From NCBI GenBank assembly GCA_949294095.1, contig CASFFZ010000009.1, positions 1 through 64,000 of the forward strand: DNA of 64,000 bases, written 5' to 3'. The notes under the pieces were generated by a model. The model was not told where the DNA came from, searched no databases, and was given only the letters and a program-made list of their open reading frames with translations. The translations under genes were made by a program, and so were the position numbers. Every line of letters starts with the position of its first letter. Positions within the stretch are counted from its first letter, which is position 1. The DNA comes from an uncultured bacterium (GTDB lineage Bacteria > Elusimicrobiota > Elusimicrobia > Elusimicrobiales > Elusimicrobiaceae). Below, piece after piece: positions 16,521 through 24,690 of this stretch.

Positions 16521-17212
16521 TGTTTAGACCCACTTCGCTTGAAAAGAAAAAAATATCCTGGAAGCACGTCATCGGTTCCACGCTGGCCTATTGGTACACC
16601 GTATTTTTGGGGTGGACGACGCGCATCTACTGGTTTAAATCCGAAGAGGCCCTGCGTTTTGAAAAAGAAGGGCAAAACTATATTTTTGCCGTATGGCACA
16701 ACCAACAGCTGTTTTTGTTATATCCCTACCGAGGGCAGAAAATCTGCGCGCTGATCAGCTTAAGCGACGACGGAGAATACATCGCCCGCTGCCTGCCCAA
16801 ATTCGGCATGAAAGCCGTGCGCGGCAGCACCACCCGCGGCGGCGTGCGCGCCCTGATTAAGCTTAAAAACATCGCCGAAGCCGGCTACCACCCCATGCTC
16901 ACGCCGGACGGCCCCCGCGGCCCCATTTACAAAGTGCAGCACGGCATTTTGTTTTTGGCGCTTAAAACGGGCCTGCCCATTATTCCGGTAGGAACGGCCT
17001 TGAGCCACAAAATAAAAGTGGGCTCGTGGGATAAAATGCGCGTACCGCTTCCGTTTGGAAAAACGGCCCTTACCTACGGAAAAGCTGTGTATGTGAAGTC
17101 GGACGAAGATATGGAAACCGCCGCCTTGGAACTGGAAAAACAGCTCAACTGGGCCACCGACCAATCGGAACGGTTTATTAACAAAAAACCCTTTGATAAT
17201 ACAAAGGGTTGA
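16520..17212 (+). CDS. DUF374 lysophospholipid acyltransferase-like protein
   Basis: 230-residue protein of the DUF374 family, related to LPLAT acyltransferases that add acyl chains to lipid A or lysophospholipids. Visible are FAVWHNQQLFLL (WHxxx active-site-like motif), the ISLSDDGEYIARCLPKFGMKAVRGSTTRGG segment typical of DUF374, and TPDGPRGP. It should act at the inner membrane. The ATG at 16520 overlaps the previous stop. In-frame codons before it belong to the upstream gene region and are not conserved. Confidence 0.88.
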   Translation: MFRPTSLEKKKISWKHVIGSTLAYWYTVFLGWTTRIYWFKSEEALRFEKEGQNYIFAVWHNQQLFLLYPYRGQKICALISLSDDGEYIARCLPKFGMKAVRGSTTRGGVRALIKLKNIAEAGYHPMLTPDGPRGPIYKVQHGILFLALKTGLPIIPVGTALSHKIKVGSWDKMRVPLPFGKTALTYGKAVYVKSDEDMETAALELEKQLNWATDQSERFINKKPFDNTKG

Positions 17213-17217
17213 TAGGT

Positions 17218-17718
17218 TCACTCCACCAACACCCACGCTTCTTTATCCGTTCTGATACCGCCTAAAGACTTGCAAAGACGCTCGGCAAATTCTTCAGAAC
17301 CGTAGGCCATATCGGCGGCTCTGCAGATAACAGAAGCCATTCCGTTCTTGCGTCCTTGCGAAAAACGATACGCAAACATATATTTTCGTGAGTCAGGTAC
17401 GTTTACCCTGGTGGCGGATATAGACATAGGTTGCATGTCATATTTCCAGTATTTATTTTGAGGCTCAATCGAAACGTCCAGCTTGCTCAAATCATCTGCA
17501 TAAGATCCATTGCTCAAAAAATAGACTTCCTGTGCGTCGCGCAAGGTTTTTAAAACGGTAAGAGGTTCTGCAGAACGGCTTTTTTCCACAGCCAGCTCAT
17601 ATTGAGGCAAAGCCACGGCTGCCAATATGCCGATAATCAGCACCACGACTAACAATTCTATCAGCGTAAATCCGCCGTTTTGAACGTCGGAAAATATATT
17701 TTGATAACTTTTGCTCAT
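17218..17718 (-). CDS. Type IV pilin-like protein (long leader, hairpin start)
   Basis: 166-residue prepilin. The 16-residue leader MSKSYQNIFSDVQNGG ends at a class-III cleavage site G/FTLIE, followed by the invariant helix LLVVVLIIGILAAVALPQYELAVEKSRS. The head domain carries two well-spaced cysteines in the C-terminal half (VICRAADM, ERLCKSL). The true start is the ATG at 17718; an upstream in-frame TTG lies inside the leader hairpin. No Shine-Dalgarno sequence exists. The ATG sits in the loop of a 30-bp inverted repeat preceded by a T13 tract, the same arrangement as the pilin at 51606-52175. It is convergent with the DUF374 gene, with only 5 nt between them. Confidence 0.9.
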   Translation of the reverse strand: MSKSYQNIFSDVQNGGFTLIELLVVVLIIGILAAVALPQYELAVEKSRSAEPLTVLKTLRDAQEVYFLSNGSYADDLSKLDVSIEPQNKYWKYDMQPMSISATRVNVPDSRKYMFAYRFSQGRKNGMASVICRAADMAYGSEEFAERLCKSLGGIRTDKEAWVLVE

Positions 17719-17755
17719 AAGCAAAAGTTATCAAAAAAAAAAAAACGAGTCAAGG
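17703..17755 (-). promoter_or_regulatory. Pilin leader module A: TTGACT, T13 tract, start-codon hairpin
   Basis: Read on the minus strand: CCTTGACTCG (17746-17755), T13 (17733-17745), then an inverted repeat at 17703-17732 with 12-bp arms GATAACTTTTGC / GCAAAAGTTATC (a 13th T-A pair is possible) and the ATG in its loop. TTGACT resembles a -35 element and GATAAC, at the head of the repeat, a -10 element; the spacing is 15 bp. Confidence 0.7.
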
Positions 17756-17774
17756 CCCTTTTCCGCTAAGTCCT

Positions 17775-19325
17775 TTACTTGACCGCCGCAATGGGCTTCG
17801 GCCCGGCAGGCGGCGTTTCCGGCTGATCGGTTATAAACAGCAAACACACGCTTCCTAAATTTCCGTATATGTTCAGATGTTTATTCCACTGGTCTGCCAC
17901 TTTCCGCAATTTCCCTTCTTCGCAATTGGGCATAAAAACAAACGCATCTTTGTTGCGCGCCAGCACCCGTTCCCGTTCCTGCGGGTTCAAATGCACCAAT
18001 TCCGTTACGTCTGCTTTCACGCCATACACTTTATGAATATAATAGCCGTACATGGCCGGCATGGCCCTGGGCGGAAAAGCCTCCACCGCCAAGACCATCA
18101 CTTCACGTCCGCGGAAAAAATCATAATAGAATTGGCTTACCAAGCGCGCCGGAAGCATCGTGGGATTAAGCAACGCTTTGCGCTGGCTCGTAAACGTCCA
18201 CACTTCCGCCACCAGTAACACCAGCAGCACCGCCCGGAAAAGATTGTTTTTCCGCACCACCCGCGCCGTCATAAGAGCCACCCATAAAAACAAAGCGGGC
18301 AAAATGGGGGTAAAATAACGGCCTATAAACAAAAACATCTTAAAAGAGATCAAAGACGTAACGGCCGCCACCGCCAGCACGGCGGTAAGCAGCAGAAGCC
18401 TTTCCCGCGCAAACGGGCACAAACGCCTCCGTACCCGCTGGAGAATCTGCCCGACTGCTCCCCCCGCCACCAACACGGCAAAAGCCGCAATACCCGTGCG
18501 GGAAAAAACAAAAAAACGCAGGCTGGATTTGACCATATACCACGAGGCGTCCTGGTTGGCCCACCAATTGTTTTCTTCAAAACGATGGATCTGCAGCTGG
18601 GCCAAAAAATTGGGAATAATCCACGGCAAAAACAAAAGGCCCGTAATGACGGGAAGCACAATAAACGGTTTCAGCTTTTGCTTGTAACGCCACGCCTGCA
18701 AAAACAGCAAAATATAAAATATGCCTACTAACAAGGTGCCGAAATAGTGGCTCCAAGACAGGAACAAGGCCGCCAACGCATATTTGGCCCACAACGACGC
18801 AGCAATCCGTTTCCCGTGCCAAATTCTGCGCGAAATATCCAAAAACCAAAACGTAAGCAATACGGACAGGAACAACATCAGCGCATAGGCTCTGGCATGC
18901 TGGGAGTACAAAATCATATATTGATGGCACGCCAACAGCGACACAAAAATCAGCCGGGCCGTTTTGCCAAATCTTCTGGGAAACAGCCACCACCCGCACG
19001 CCAACGCCCCTACGCCTAAGATGACACTCGGCAGCCGCAGCCAAAACTCCGGCCCGTACGGCATCCAATGATTATATACCCACAACAATACATTGTGCAG
19101 CGGCGGATGTACATCCGGCACCAGCCAATTGCTCCAGATCCATCCCAGCGAAAGCACGGGATCCGAAGTAACGGCGGTAAACAGCTCGTCGTATTCAAAC
19201 GACATGGAAAACAAGCTAAACCGGCAAATTACCGCAGCGACAATGGCTACAAAAATACATCCCGTTAAAATAAAGCGCAGCACCTTATTTCGGGTAAGAA
19301 ACGAATAAATCTTGGAAATACTCAT
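17775..19325 (-). CDS. GT39-like membrane glycosyltransferase
   Basis: 516-residue polytopic membrane protein of the dolichyl-phosphate-mannose/ArnT-like GT-C superfamily. Features are an acidic first loop with EYDELFTAVTSD, the DVHPPLHNVLLW segment matching the family DxHPPL pattern, an RLPSVILGVGAL helix, and QHARAYALM. About 11-12 membrane helices are followed by a periplasmic C-terminal domain. It probably transfers a sugar from a polyprenyl-phosphate donor to a protein or lipid at the periplasmic face; the acceptor is unknown. TACACT lies 7 nt upstream of the ATG, suggesting a leaderless transcript. Confidence 0.85.
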   Translation of the reverse strand: MSISKIYSFLTRNKVLRFILTGCIFVAIVAAVICRFSLFSMSFEYDELFTAVTSDPVLSLGWIWSNWLVPDVHPPLHNVLLWVYNHWMPYGPEFWLRLPSVILGVGALACGWWLFPRRFGKTARLIFVSLLACHQYMILYSQHARAYALMLFLSVLLTFWFLDISRRIWHGKRIAASLWAKYALAALFLSWSHYFGTLLVGIFYILLFLQAWRYKQKLKPFIVLPVITGLLFLPWIIPNFLAQLQIHRFEENNWWANQDASWYMVKSSLRFFVFSRTGIAAFAVLVAGGAVGQILQRVRRRLCPFARERLLLLTAVLAVAAVTSLISFKMFLFIGRYFTPILPALFLWVALMTARVVRKNNLFRAVLLVLLVAEVWTFTSQRKALLNPTMLPARLVSQFYYDFFRGREVMVLAVEAFPPRAMPAMYGYYIHKVYGVKADVTELVHLNPQERERVLARNKDAFVFMPNCEEGKLRKVADQWNKHLNIYGNLGSVCLLFITDQPETPPAGPKPIAAVK

Positions 19326-19366
19326 ATGGTATAGTGTATGAAATTAGTTTTGCATTAGGCAATGAA

Positions 19367-19410
19367 AAACCGCAAAAAACCCCGGTTTTTGCCCGGGGTT
19401 TTTGCGGTTT
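19367..19410. terminator. Bidirectional terminator between the GT39-like gene and lon
   Basis: Long stem AAACCGCAAAAA(A)CCCCGG / CCGGGGTTTTTGCGGTTT located just beyond the lon stop. Confidence 0.8.
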
Positions 19411-19421
19411 TGAAACACGTT

Positions 19422-21956
19422 TTATTTACGTCTTGCGCCTTTGCGGCGGGCAGACGCCGTTGGACGGGCCGAACGGCTTTTAGAGGCCTTTTTGGCGGTT
19501 TTTTTAGCCGGGCGGGCGGATTTCTTAGCCGCCGCTTTTTTTACCGTTTGGGCCGCCTTTTTATGTTTTTGGGCGCCGCGTTTTTTGGCATGGGCTTTCT
19601 TTTGCAGTTTGGCTTCAAACTCTTTCCAGCCTTCCAACGCAAGCGGCAAGACTTCGTCCATATGCCGGACGGGGATGAGCGTCATCTCTTTGCGCACCCG
19701 TTCCGGCACTTCGGAAACGTCCTTCTCGTTGGTGTGCGGGTAGAGAATCGTTTTGACCCCTTCGCGGTAGGCGGCCAGGAATTTTTCCTTAATTCCCCCC
19801 ACCGGCAAAATGCGGCCCGTAATGGTTACTTCGCCCGTCATCGCCAAGTGCTTTTTAACGGGCAGGCCCGTCAAAAGGCTGGTAAGGGCGGTCGTAATCA
19901 CGCTGCCGGCGGACGGGCCGTCCTTGGGCACCGCTCCTTCCGGGAAGTGGACGTGAAAGTCCGTCTTGTCAAAATCAATTCCTTCGCCATAGCCGCGGCT
20001 GCGGGCATAGGTCAGGGCCGCACGGACGGATTCCTTCATCACGTTGCCCAGCATACCCGTCAAAATCAGCTGGCCTTTGCCGGGCAGTTTGGTGGCTTCA
20101 ATAGACAGGGTTTCCCCTCCCACGCTCGTCCACGCCAGGCCCGTAGCAATGCCTACGCCGTTTTCTTCCGTAGCGAAATTGGAATACTTGGGCACGCCCA
20201 AGTATTCGTGCAGGTTCTCCTTGGTAACGGTTACCTTTTTGGCGCCGTCCACAATCATCTTGGAAGCTTTGCGGCACAGCGAGCCGATTTCCCGCTCCAG
20301 GTTGCGCACCCCGGCTTCGCGCACATAATCGCGCATCAGCAGGGATACTGCATCGTACGTTACCTCCAGCTGGCCTTCTTTCAAGCCGTGCATTTTCATT
20401 TGCTTGGGCAGGAGGTATTTATCCACGATGTCGTGTTTCTCGTACTCGGTGTAACCGTCAAAATCTATAATTTCCAAACGGTCGCGCAGGGTGCTGGGAA
20501 TATTGGCCAGCGAGTTGGCCGTCGTGATAAACATCACTTTGGACACGTCAAACGGCACATCCAAGAAGTGGTCGGTAAATTCCTTGTTCTGCTCCGGATC
20601 CAGCAGTTCCAGCAAAGCCGCGGCCGGATCCCCGCGCCAGTCGGAACCCATTTTGTCAATTTCGTCTAGCAGAAACACCGGGTTGGAGCTTTTGGCCTTG
20701 CTGATGCCCTGGATAATACGCCCGGGCATAGAACCGATATACGTGCGGCGGTGGCCGCGGATTTCGCTTTCATCCCGCACGCCGCCCAGCGACATCCGCA
20801 CAAACTTGCGCCCGATCGCCCGCGCAATGGACTTGGCCAAAGACGTCTTTCCCACGCCCGGCGCACCGGCAAAGCACAGCACCGGCCCGCGCAGGGAATT
20901 GGTCAGCTTGCTTACCGCCAAGTATTCCAAAATGCGTTCTTTCGGTTTTTCCAAGCCGAAGTGGTCTTCGTCCAAAATCCGCTTGGCCTCTTTCAAGTCC
21001 AATACGTCTTCGGTCGTTTTGTTCCACGGCATGTTGACCAGCCAGTCCAAATACGTACGCGAGACCGTCGCCTCCGGCGAAAACGGCGCCATTTTGGACA
21101 ACCGCTCTATCTCCTTTTCCGCCGCTTCCTTGGCGTGCGGCGGCAGGCCGTTCTTTTTTACTTTGGCCCGCAGGGAATCCAGTTCTTTCTGAAAATCGTC
21201 CTTTTGGCTCAGCTCCTTTTGGATGGCCTTCATCTGCTCGTTCAAATAGTATTCTTTCTGGTTCTTTTCGATCTGAGCGCGCACCTTGGAGTGGATTTTT
21301 TCTTCCAGCCCTAAAATTTCCACTTCGCTGGTAATGAGCTTTAGGATTTTTTCCAAGCGGTCTTTAATATGCACCGCTTCCAAAATTTCCTGCCGTTGCG
21401 CGGCCTTTACAAGCATATTGGAGGCCACCGTGTCCGCCAGTTTGGACGGATCGTTAATCTGGCGCAGGAACGACACCCCCTCCACCGCAATGCGGTGCGA
21501 CACGCGGGCGTAGTGGTCAAACTCATCCAACACTTTGCGCATTAAGGCCTGCACCACCGGGGAATCGTCTTCCTCTTCCTCTATATATTCCACCGTGGCA
21601 AACCACGAGCCCGCCACATCGTTCATTTCCAGCTTGGTTACGCGCGCACGGGCCAAGCCCTGCAGGAAAATCTTCATAGATCCGTCGGGCATTTTTAAAT
21701 TCTGGGTAATTTGGGCAATCACGCCAAAATGGTAAATGTCGGATTCTTTGGGTTCTTCTATCTCCGCATTCTTCTGGGAAACCGCCAAAATATACTTCTC
21801 CGGCGTATTGAGCGCCAGCTCTACCGCCGCAATGGATTTTTCGCGGTCTACCGAAAGCGGAAGCGACATCCCCGGAAACATCACCACATCCCGAATGGCG
21901 ACTGCCGGCACTACCGTCGGTAACGAAAGAGTTGTTCTTCTGATTTCTTCTGCCAT
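19422..21956 (-). CDS. lon: ATP-dependent protease Lon with basic C-terminal tail
   Basis: 844-residue LonA. It has an N-terminal substrate-binding LAN domain, a coiled-coil segment, an AAA+ module with Walker [10 protein letters not shown] (about residue 361) and Walker B VFLLDEID, and a protease domain with PKDGPSAGS carrying the catalytic Ser (about 680). The usual Lon ends near residue 782. Here about 60 extra residues follow, made of Lys/Ala/Arg repeats such as [14 protein letters not shown], like histone H1 tails. The start is the ATG at 21956 with GGGAGAA upstream; a longer in-frame start at 22001 would enter the leader palindrome. clpP lies upstream on the same strand but has its own terminator. 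Confidence 0.96.
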   Translation of the reverse strand: MAEEIRRTTLSLPTVVPAVAIRDVVMFPGMSLPLSVDREKSIAAVELALNTPEKYILAVSQKNAEIEEPKESDIYHFGVIAQITQNLKMPDGSMKIFLQGLARARVTKLEMNDVAGSWFATVEYIEEEEDDSPVVQALMRKVLDEFDHYARVSHRIAVEGVSFLRQINDPSKLADTVASNMLVKAAQRQEILEAVHIKDRLEKILKLITSEVEILGLEEKIHSKVRAQIEKNQKEYYLNEQMKAIQKELSQKDDFQKELDSLRAKVKKNGLPPHAKEAAEKEIERLSKMAPFSPEATVSRTYLDWLVNMPWNKTTEDVLDLKEAKRILDEDHFGLEKPKERILEYLAVSKLTNSLRGPVLCFAGAPGVGKTSLAKSIARAIGRKFVRMSLGGVRDESEIRGHRRTYIGSMPGRIIQGISKAKSSNPVFLLDEIDKMGSDWRGDPAAALLELLDPEQNKEFTDHFLDVPFDVSKVMFITTANSLANIPSTLRDRLEIIDFDGYTEYEKHDIVDKYLLPKQMKMHGLKEGQLEVTYDAVSLLMRDYVREAGVRNLEREIGSLCRKASKMIVDGAKKVTVTKENLHEYLGVPKYSNFATEENGVGIATGLAWTSVGGETLSIEATKLPGKGQLILTGMLGNVMKESVRAALTYARSRGYGEGIDFDKTDFHVHFPEGAVPKDGPSAGSVITTALTSLLTGLPVKKHLAMTGEVTITGRILPVGGIKEKFLAAYREGVKTILYPHTNEKDVSEVPERVRKEMTLIPVRHMDEVLPLALEGWKEFEAKLQKKAHAKKRGAQKHKKAAQTVKKAAAKKSARPAKKTAKKASKSRSARPTASARRKGARRK

Positions 21957-21991
21957 ATGTTCTCCCTTACTAAGTGGGTAAATCGTGTTTG

Positions 21992-22024
21992 TAAGAAGCA
22001 ATTTTTAGGATCCCCTGCTTCTTA
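21992..22024 (-). promoter_or_regulatory. Palindrome in the lon leader
   Basis: Inverted repeat TAAGAAGCA-N15-TGCTTCTTA directly downstream of the predicted lon transcription start and 36 nt upstream of the ATG. It could be a repressor operator or an mRNA hairpin. It does not match the CIRCE heat-shock operator. Confidence 0.55.
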
Positions 22025-22032
22025 GTTTATAA

Positions 22033-22061
22033 ATTGTAGCAAATTGTTTTAAAATTAGCAA
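22033..22061 (-). promoter_or_regulatory. lon promoter
   Basis: On the minus strand: -35 TTGCTA (22056-22061), 17-bp spacer, -10 TACAAT (22033-22038). The predicted start near 22026 gives a leader of about 70 nt that contains the palindrome and a Shine-Dalgarno sequence. Confidence 0.6.
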
Positions 22062-22132
22062 ATGTTTTCTTTGTCTGCTAGTTTTGAAAAGATTTTACCG
22101 TCTGTGTTTTTATTTTTCTCTTCTAAAAAACA

Positions 22133-22162
22133 CAAGGAACGAAATGTTTATTTCGTTCCTTG
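22133..22162 (-). terminator. clpP terminator
   Basis: Perfect 13-bp stem CAAGGAACGAAAT / ATTTCGTTCCTTG with a 4-nt loop, followed on the minus strand by TGTTTTTTAG. Confidence 0.88.
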
Positions 22163-22185
22163 CATTCTAAAAAGCCGCCAAAATG

Positions 22186-22773
22186 TTATTTTTTGAGCGG
22201 AAGCACTTCGTCAATTAAGCCGTATTCCTTGGCTTCCTGGGCGGACATATAATAATTGCGCTCGCTGTCGCGGCGGATTTTTTCTTTGTCTTGCCCGGTG
22301 TGTTTGGCCAAAATATCCAGCAGGTGTTCTTTATTGTCGCGCAATTCTTTGGATTCAATTTCAATATCCGTTACCTGGCCGGAAATGCCGCCCCCCCAAA
22401 TTAAAGGCTGGTGAATCATAATGCGCGCATGCGGCAGGGCGTAGCGTTTGCCCTTGGAACCCGCCGCCAGCAACACGGCGCCAAAGCTCATGGCTTGGCC
22501 CATGCAAATGGTGGTAATGGGGGATTTGATAAACTGCATGGTGTCGTAAATAGCCAAGCCGGCCGTAACCAATCCGCCGGGAGAATTGATGTAGAGGTTG
22601 ATTTCCCGGTTGGGGTCGTCCGCGTCCAAGTACAAAAGCTGGGCGATAATCATATTTGCGCTGGCGGTATCCACCTCGCCCTCGCGTCCGCCTACAAAAA
22701 TAATGCGGTCTTTGAGCAGGCGGGAAAAAATATCATATCCGACATTCTTTTCAATAATAGTAGGTATAATCAT
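22186..22773 (-). CDS. clpP: ATP-dependent Clp protease proteolytic subunit
   Basis: 195-residue ClpP, the tetradecameric serine peptidase that works with ClpX or ClpA. The catalytic Ser lies in [11 protein letters not shown] (the family norm is GxAASMGA), the His in ARIMIHQP, and the Asp in the later [21 protein letters not shown] region context. Length is typical. The TACAAT -10 element lies 7 nt before the ATG and there is no ribosome site, so a leaderless transcript is likely. clpX is not adjacent. Confidence 0.96.
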   Translation of the reverse strand: MIIPTIIEKNVGYDIFSRLLKDRIIFVGGREGEVDTASANMIIAQLLYLDADDPNREINLYINSPGGLVTAGLAIYDTMQFIKSPITTICMGQAMSFGAVLLAAGSKGKRYALPHARIMIHQPLIWGGGISGQVTDIEIESKELRDNKEHLLDILAKHTGQDKEKIRRDSERNYYMSAQEAKEYGLIDEVLPLKK

Positions 22774-22780
22774 ATTCTAC

Positions 22781-22786
22781 ATTGTA
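22781..22786 (-). promoter_or_regulatory. -10 element of clpP
   Basis: TACAAT on the minus strand, 7 nt before the clpP ATG. No convincing -35 element is present. Confidence 0.5.
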
Positions 22787-22919
22787 GTATATTTTCCAAC
22801 CCTGCGGGGCCCAAACGGCTATAGGTCTTTTGGACAGATGCGCTTGGGCCCAAAGGCCCTTGTTTGCATGTCATATGTTTATTAGGATATGAGTAAATAA
22901 AACTCTTGTGGAGGTTTGT

Positions 22920-23432
22920 ATGAAAAAGTTATTTGCTTTGTTGGCCGTTTCACTTTTTACCACTGCAGCTTTTGCCGGGAACTCTTCCAGCAACAGCGCG
23001 CTTATTGAACAGTCCGTCTCCAGCGCAGCCGCTACCGTAGAAGAAGAAGCCGCCGATCCGCAGATCTTAAAAAATACCCAACAGGCCATTACCATGGGCT
23101 TTATGATTTTTGACGCCCACCGCGACTTAAATTCCATGACGGAAGCCGACAACAAGATTGCCGATTTGCTGGAAACCCAAATTCCCGCCACATTAAACAA
23201 AATTCAAACCTCTTCGGACGACGTGGTAGGGGAAGTGGAACCGATGATTGAACAGCTGACGGATTTGCTGCTTAAAAATCAAACGGTCTATGCATCTTCT
23301 CACGTAGACAGACAAGCCGGCATCTATATTACCTTCCTGACGGCTATTATGTACGCCGACCAAAAGGGGCTGCTCTTAGGGAGAGTGTCCGCGATCTTGG
23401 GATCGGAAATTCAGTCCTCTTTTGTAGAATAA
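22920..23432 (+). CDS. Exported protein of unknown function
   Basis: 170-residue protein with a clear signal peptide (MKKLFALLAVSLFTTAAFAG). The mature part is helical and acidic, with no cysteines and no recognised domain. The start at 22920 is set by GGAGGTTTGT just before it. It is monocistronic with its own terminator. A GGGCCCAAAGGCCCTTG motif lies about 60-75 nt upstream of the start, and a similar one precedes the next exported gene. Confidence 0.85.
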   Translation: MKKLFALLAVSLFTTAAFAGNSSSNSALIEQSVSSAAATVEEEAADPQILKNTQQAITMGFMIFDAHRDLNSMTEADNKIADLLETQIPATLNKIQTSSDDVVGEVEPMIEQLTDLLLKNQTVYASSHVDRQAGIYITFLTAIMYADQKGLLLGRVSAILGSEIQSSFVE

Positions 23433-23446
23433 AAAACACGCTTTTC

Positions 23447-23471
23447 AAAGGCCCGGCTCAGCCGGGCCTTT
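23447..23471 (+). terminator. Terminator of the exported-protein gene
   Basis: Stem AAAGGCCCGGC / GCCGGGCCTTT with a 3-nt loop and a T run. Confidence 0.88.
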
Positions 23472-23646
23472 TTTCTGCCCGGGGCGGGCGTTCTGTGCGA
23501 CTTCCGCACGCTTTTGCTGCAGTCCTATTTTTAATTAGGTCTTTTTTTTACTGTTGTCTAGGCCCAAAGGCCCTTTGCAAGTGATTTATTTTTATCTAAA
23601 CTACAAATAAGGAAATAGCTTTGTAAGACAAATTTTTGGAGGAAAA

Positions 23647-24540
23647 ATGAAAAATATCAAATGGATGTTCGCTGTTTTAGCCACTGTATTTTTTACAGTC
23701 CCGGCTTTTGCCCAAGGGCAAATCCAGTCCGCCCGTACCGACACGACAGCAATTTCAGCTGCCATTGAACGCGCCGCCATCAAAGCGGTACGCCAACATC
23801 AACGGAAAGTTTGCTGCCGCTGCGGCGAAGAAATTTACGCCGGCCAGCATTGTGCGGCCACCGGCTATACTTCCCTTTGCACCGCACAGGAATCTAAACC
23901 CGCTTCCTATTCTGCTTCCTCCGTCCCGTCCGTCTGCCCCAAATGCGGCGAAAACTATACGATTGACGAAAAATACCACGGCGTAAAGCACGTTTGCACC
24001 CCGAAAAATACGCCCGCGGAAAAAGCCCCCGTCTGCTGCCGCTGCGGCGAAGAAATCTACGCCGGCCAGCATTGCGCGGCCACCGGCTATACTTCCCTTT
24101 GCACCGAGCAGGAATATGAGCCCGCTCCCCGCACGGACAGTACCCCCTCCGTCTGCCCCAAATGCGGCGAAAACTATACGATTGACGAGAAATACCACGG
24201 CGTAAAGCATGTTTGCACCCCGAAAACGACCCAGCCCAAGGATACGGTTCGCATTACGAAAAGCGATGACCCGTGCCCCGTCTGCGGCAGAAACGCCGTA
24301 CTGAAAGCCACCACTTACCAGGGCTCCTCCGCCAAGCAAGCCAAAACGGAAGAATTTTGCATTTACTGCGGAAAAGAAATTACGGCTTCTTCTCAAAAAT
24401 GCACCGCCTCTGCCGGGGCGGTATGCTCCATGCGCTGCCCGGAATGCGGATTGGTGCTGAGCGAAGAAAACTTAGGGCCCGACGGAATGCACCGTTGCAA
24501 ATTTAAATTCAGAATTAAACCGGTAGCCCACGTCAAATAA
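23647..24540 (+). CDS. Exported zinc-ribbon repeat protein
   Basis: 297-residue protein with a signal peptide (MKNIKWMFAVLATVFFTVPAFAQ) and at least six CxxC-type knuckles. Two nearly identical units of about 65 residues each contain VCCRCGEEIYAGQHCAATGYTSLC and VCPKCGENYTIDEKYHGVKHVC. They are followed by three more divergent CPxCG/CIYCG/CPECG knuckles. The arrangement suggests several zinc ribbons (or disulfide-bonded knuckles) outside the cytoplasm, which is unusual since most zinc ribbons are cytoplasmic. GGAGG precedes the ATG. Function unknown. Confidence 0.85.
   Translation: MKNIKWMFAVLATVFFTVPAFAQGQIQSARTDTTAISAAIERAAIKAVRQHQRKVCCRCGEEIYAGQHCAATGYTSLCTAQESKPASYSASSVPSVCPKCGENYTIDEKYHGVKHVCTPKNTPAEKAPVCCRCGEEIYAGQHCAATGYTSLCTEQEYEPAPRTDSTPSVCPKCGENYTIDEKYHGVKHVCTPKTTQPKDTVRITKSDDPCPVCGRNAVLKATTYQGSSAKQAKTEEFCIYCGKEITASSQKCTASAGAVCSMRCPECGLVLSEENLGPDGMHRCKFKFRIKPVAHVK
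23812..24226 (+). repeat. Tandem duplication inside the zinc-ribbon gene
   Basis: Units 23812-24007 and 24034-24226 are close to identical at DNA level over their ends, with a linker of different length, indicating a recent in-frame duplication. Confidence 0.85.
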
Positions 24541-24563
24541 ACACACATTGCTTTTTATGTTTC

Positions 24564-24591
24564 TCCCCGCTTCTCCGGCGGGGATTTTTTT
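24564..24591 (+). terminator. Terminator of the zinc-ribbon gene
   Basis: Stem TCCCCGC / GCGGGGA followed by a run of seven T. Confidence 0.75.
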
Positions 24592-24624
24592 GATATTTTT
24601 TACACGCACCTATAGAAAAAAATG

Positions 24625-24630
24625 TACAAT
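24625..24630 (+). promoter_or_regulatory. Probable glnA -10 element
   Basis: TACAAT 60 nt before the glnA ATG. The -35 element is weak. The leader would carry AGAGG 7 nt before the start. Confidence 0.35.
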
Positions 24631-24690
24631 AAAAAATTGTTGGTCGGCCCGTACCCGTAATTTTTCTGCCGGCCCGAAAGAGGTTATGCT

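Noticed and set aside
21992-22024. CIRCE/HrcA operator at lon
   Set aside because: The arms TAAGAAGCA / TGCTTCTTA and a 15-nt spacer do not fit TTAGCACTC-N9-GAGTGCTAA.
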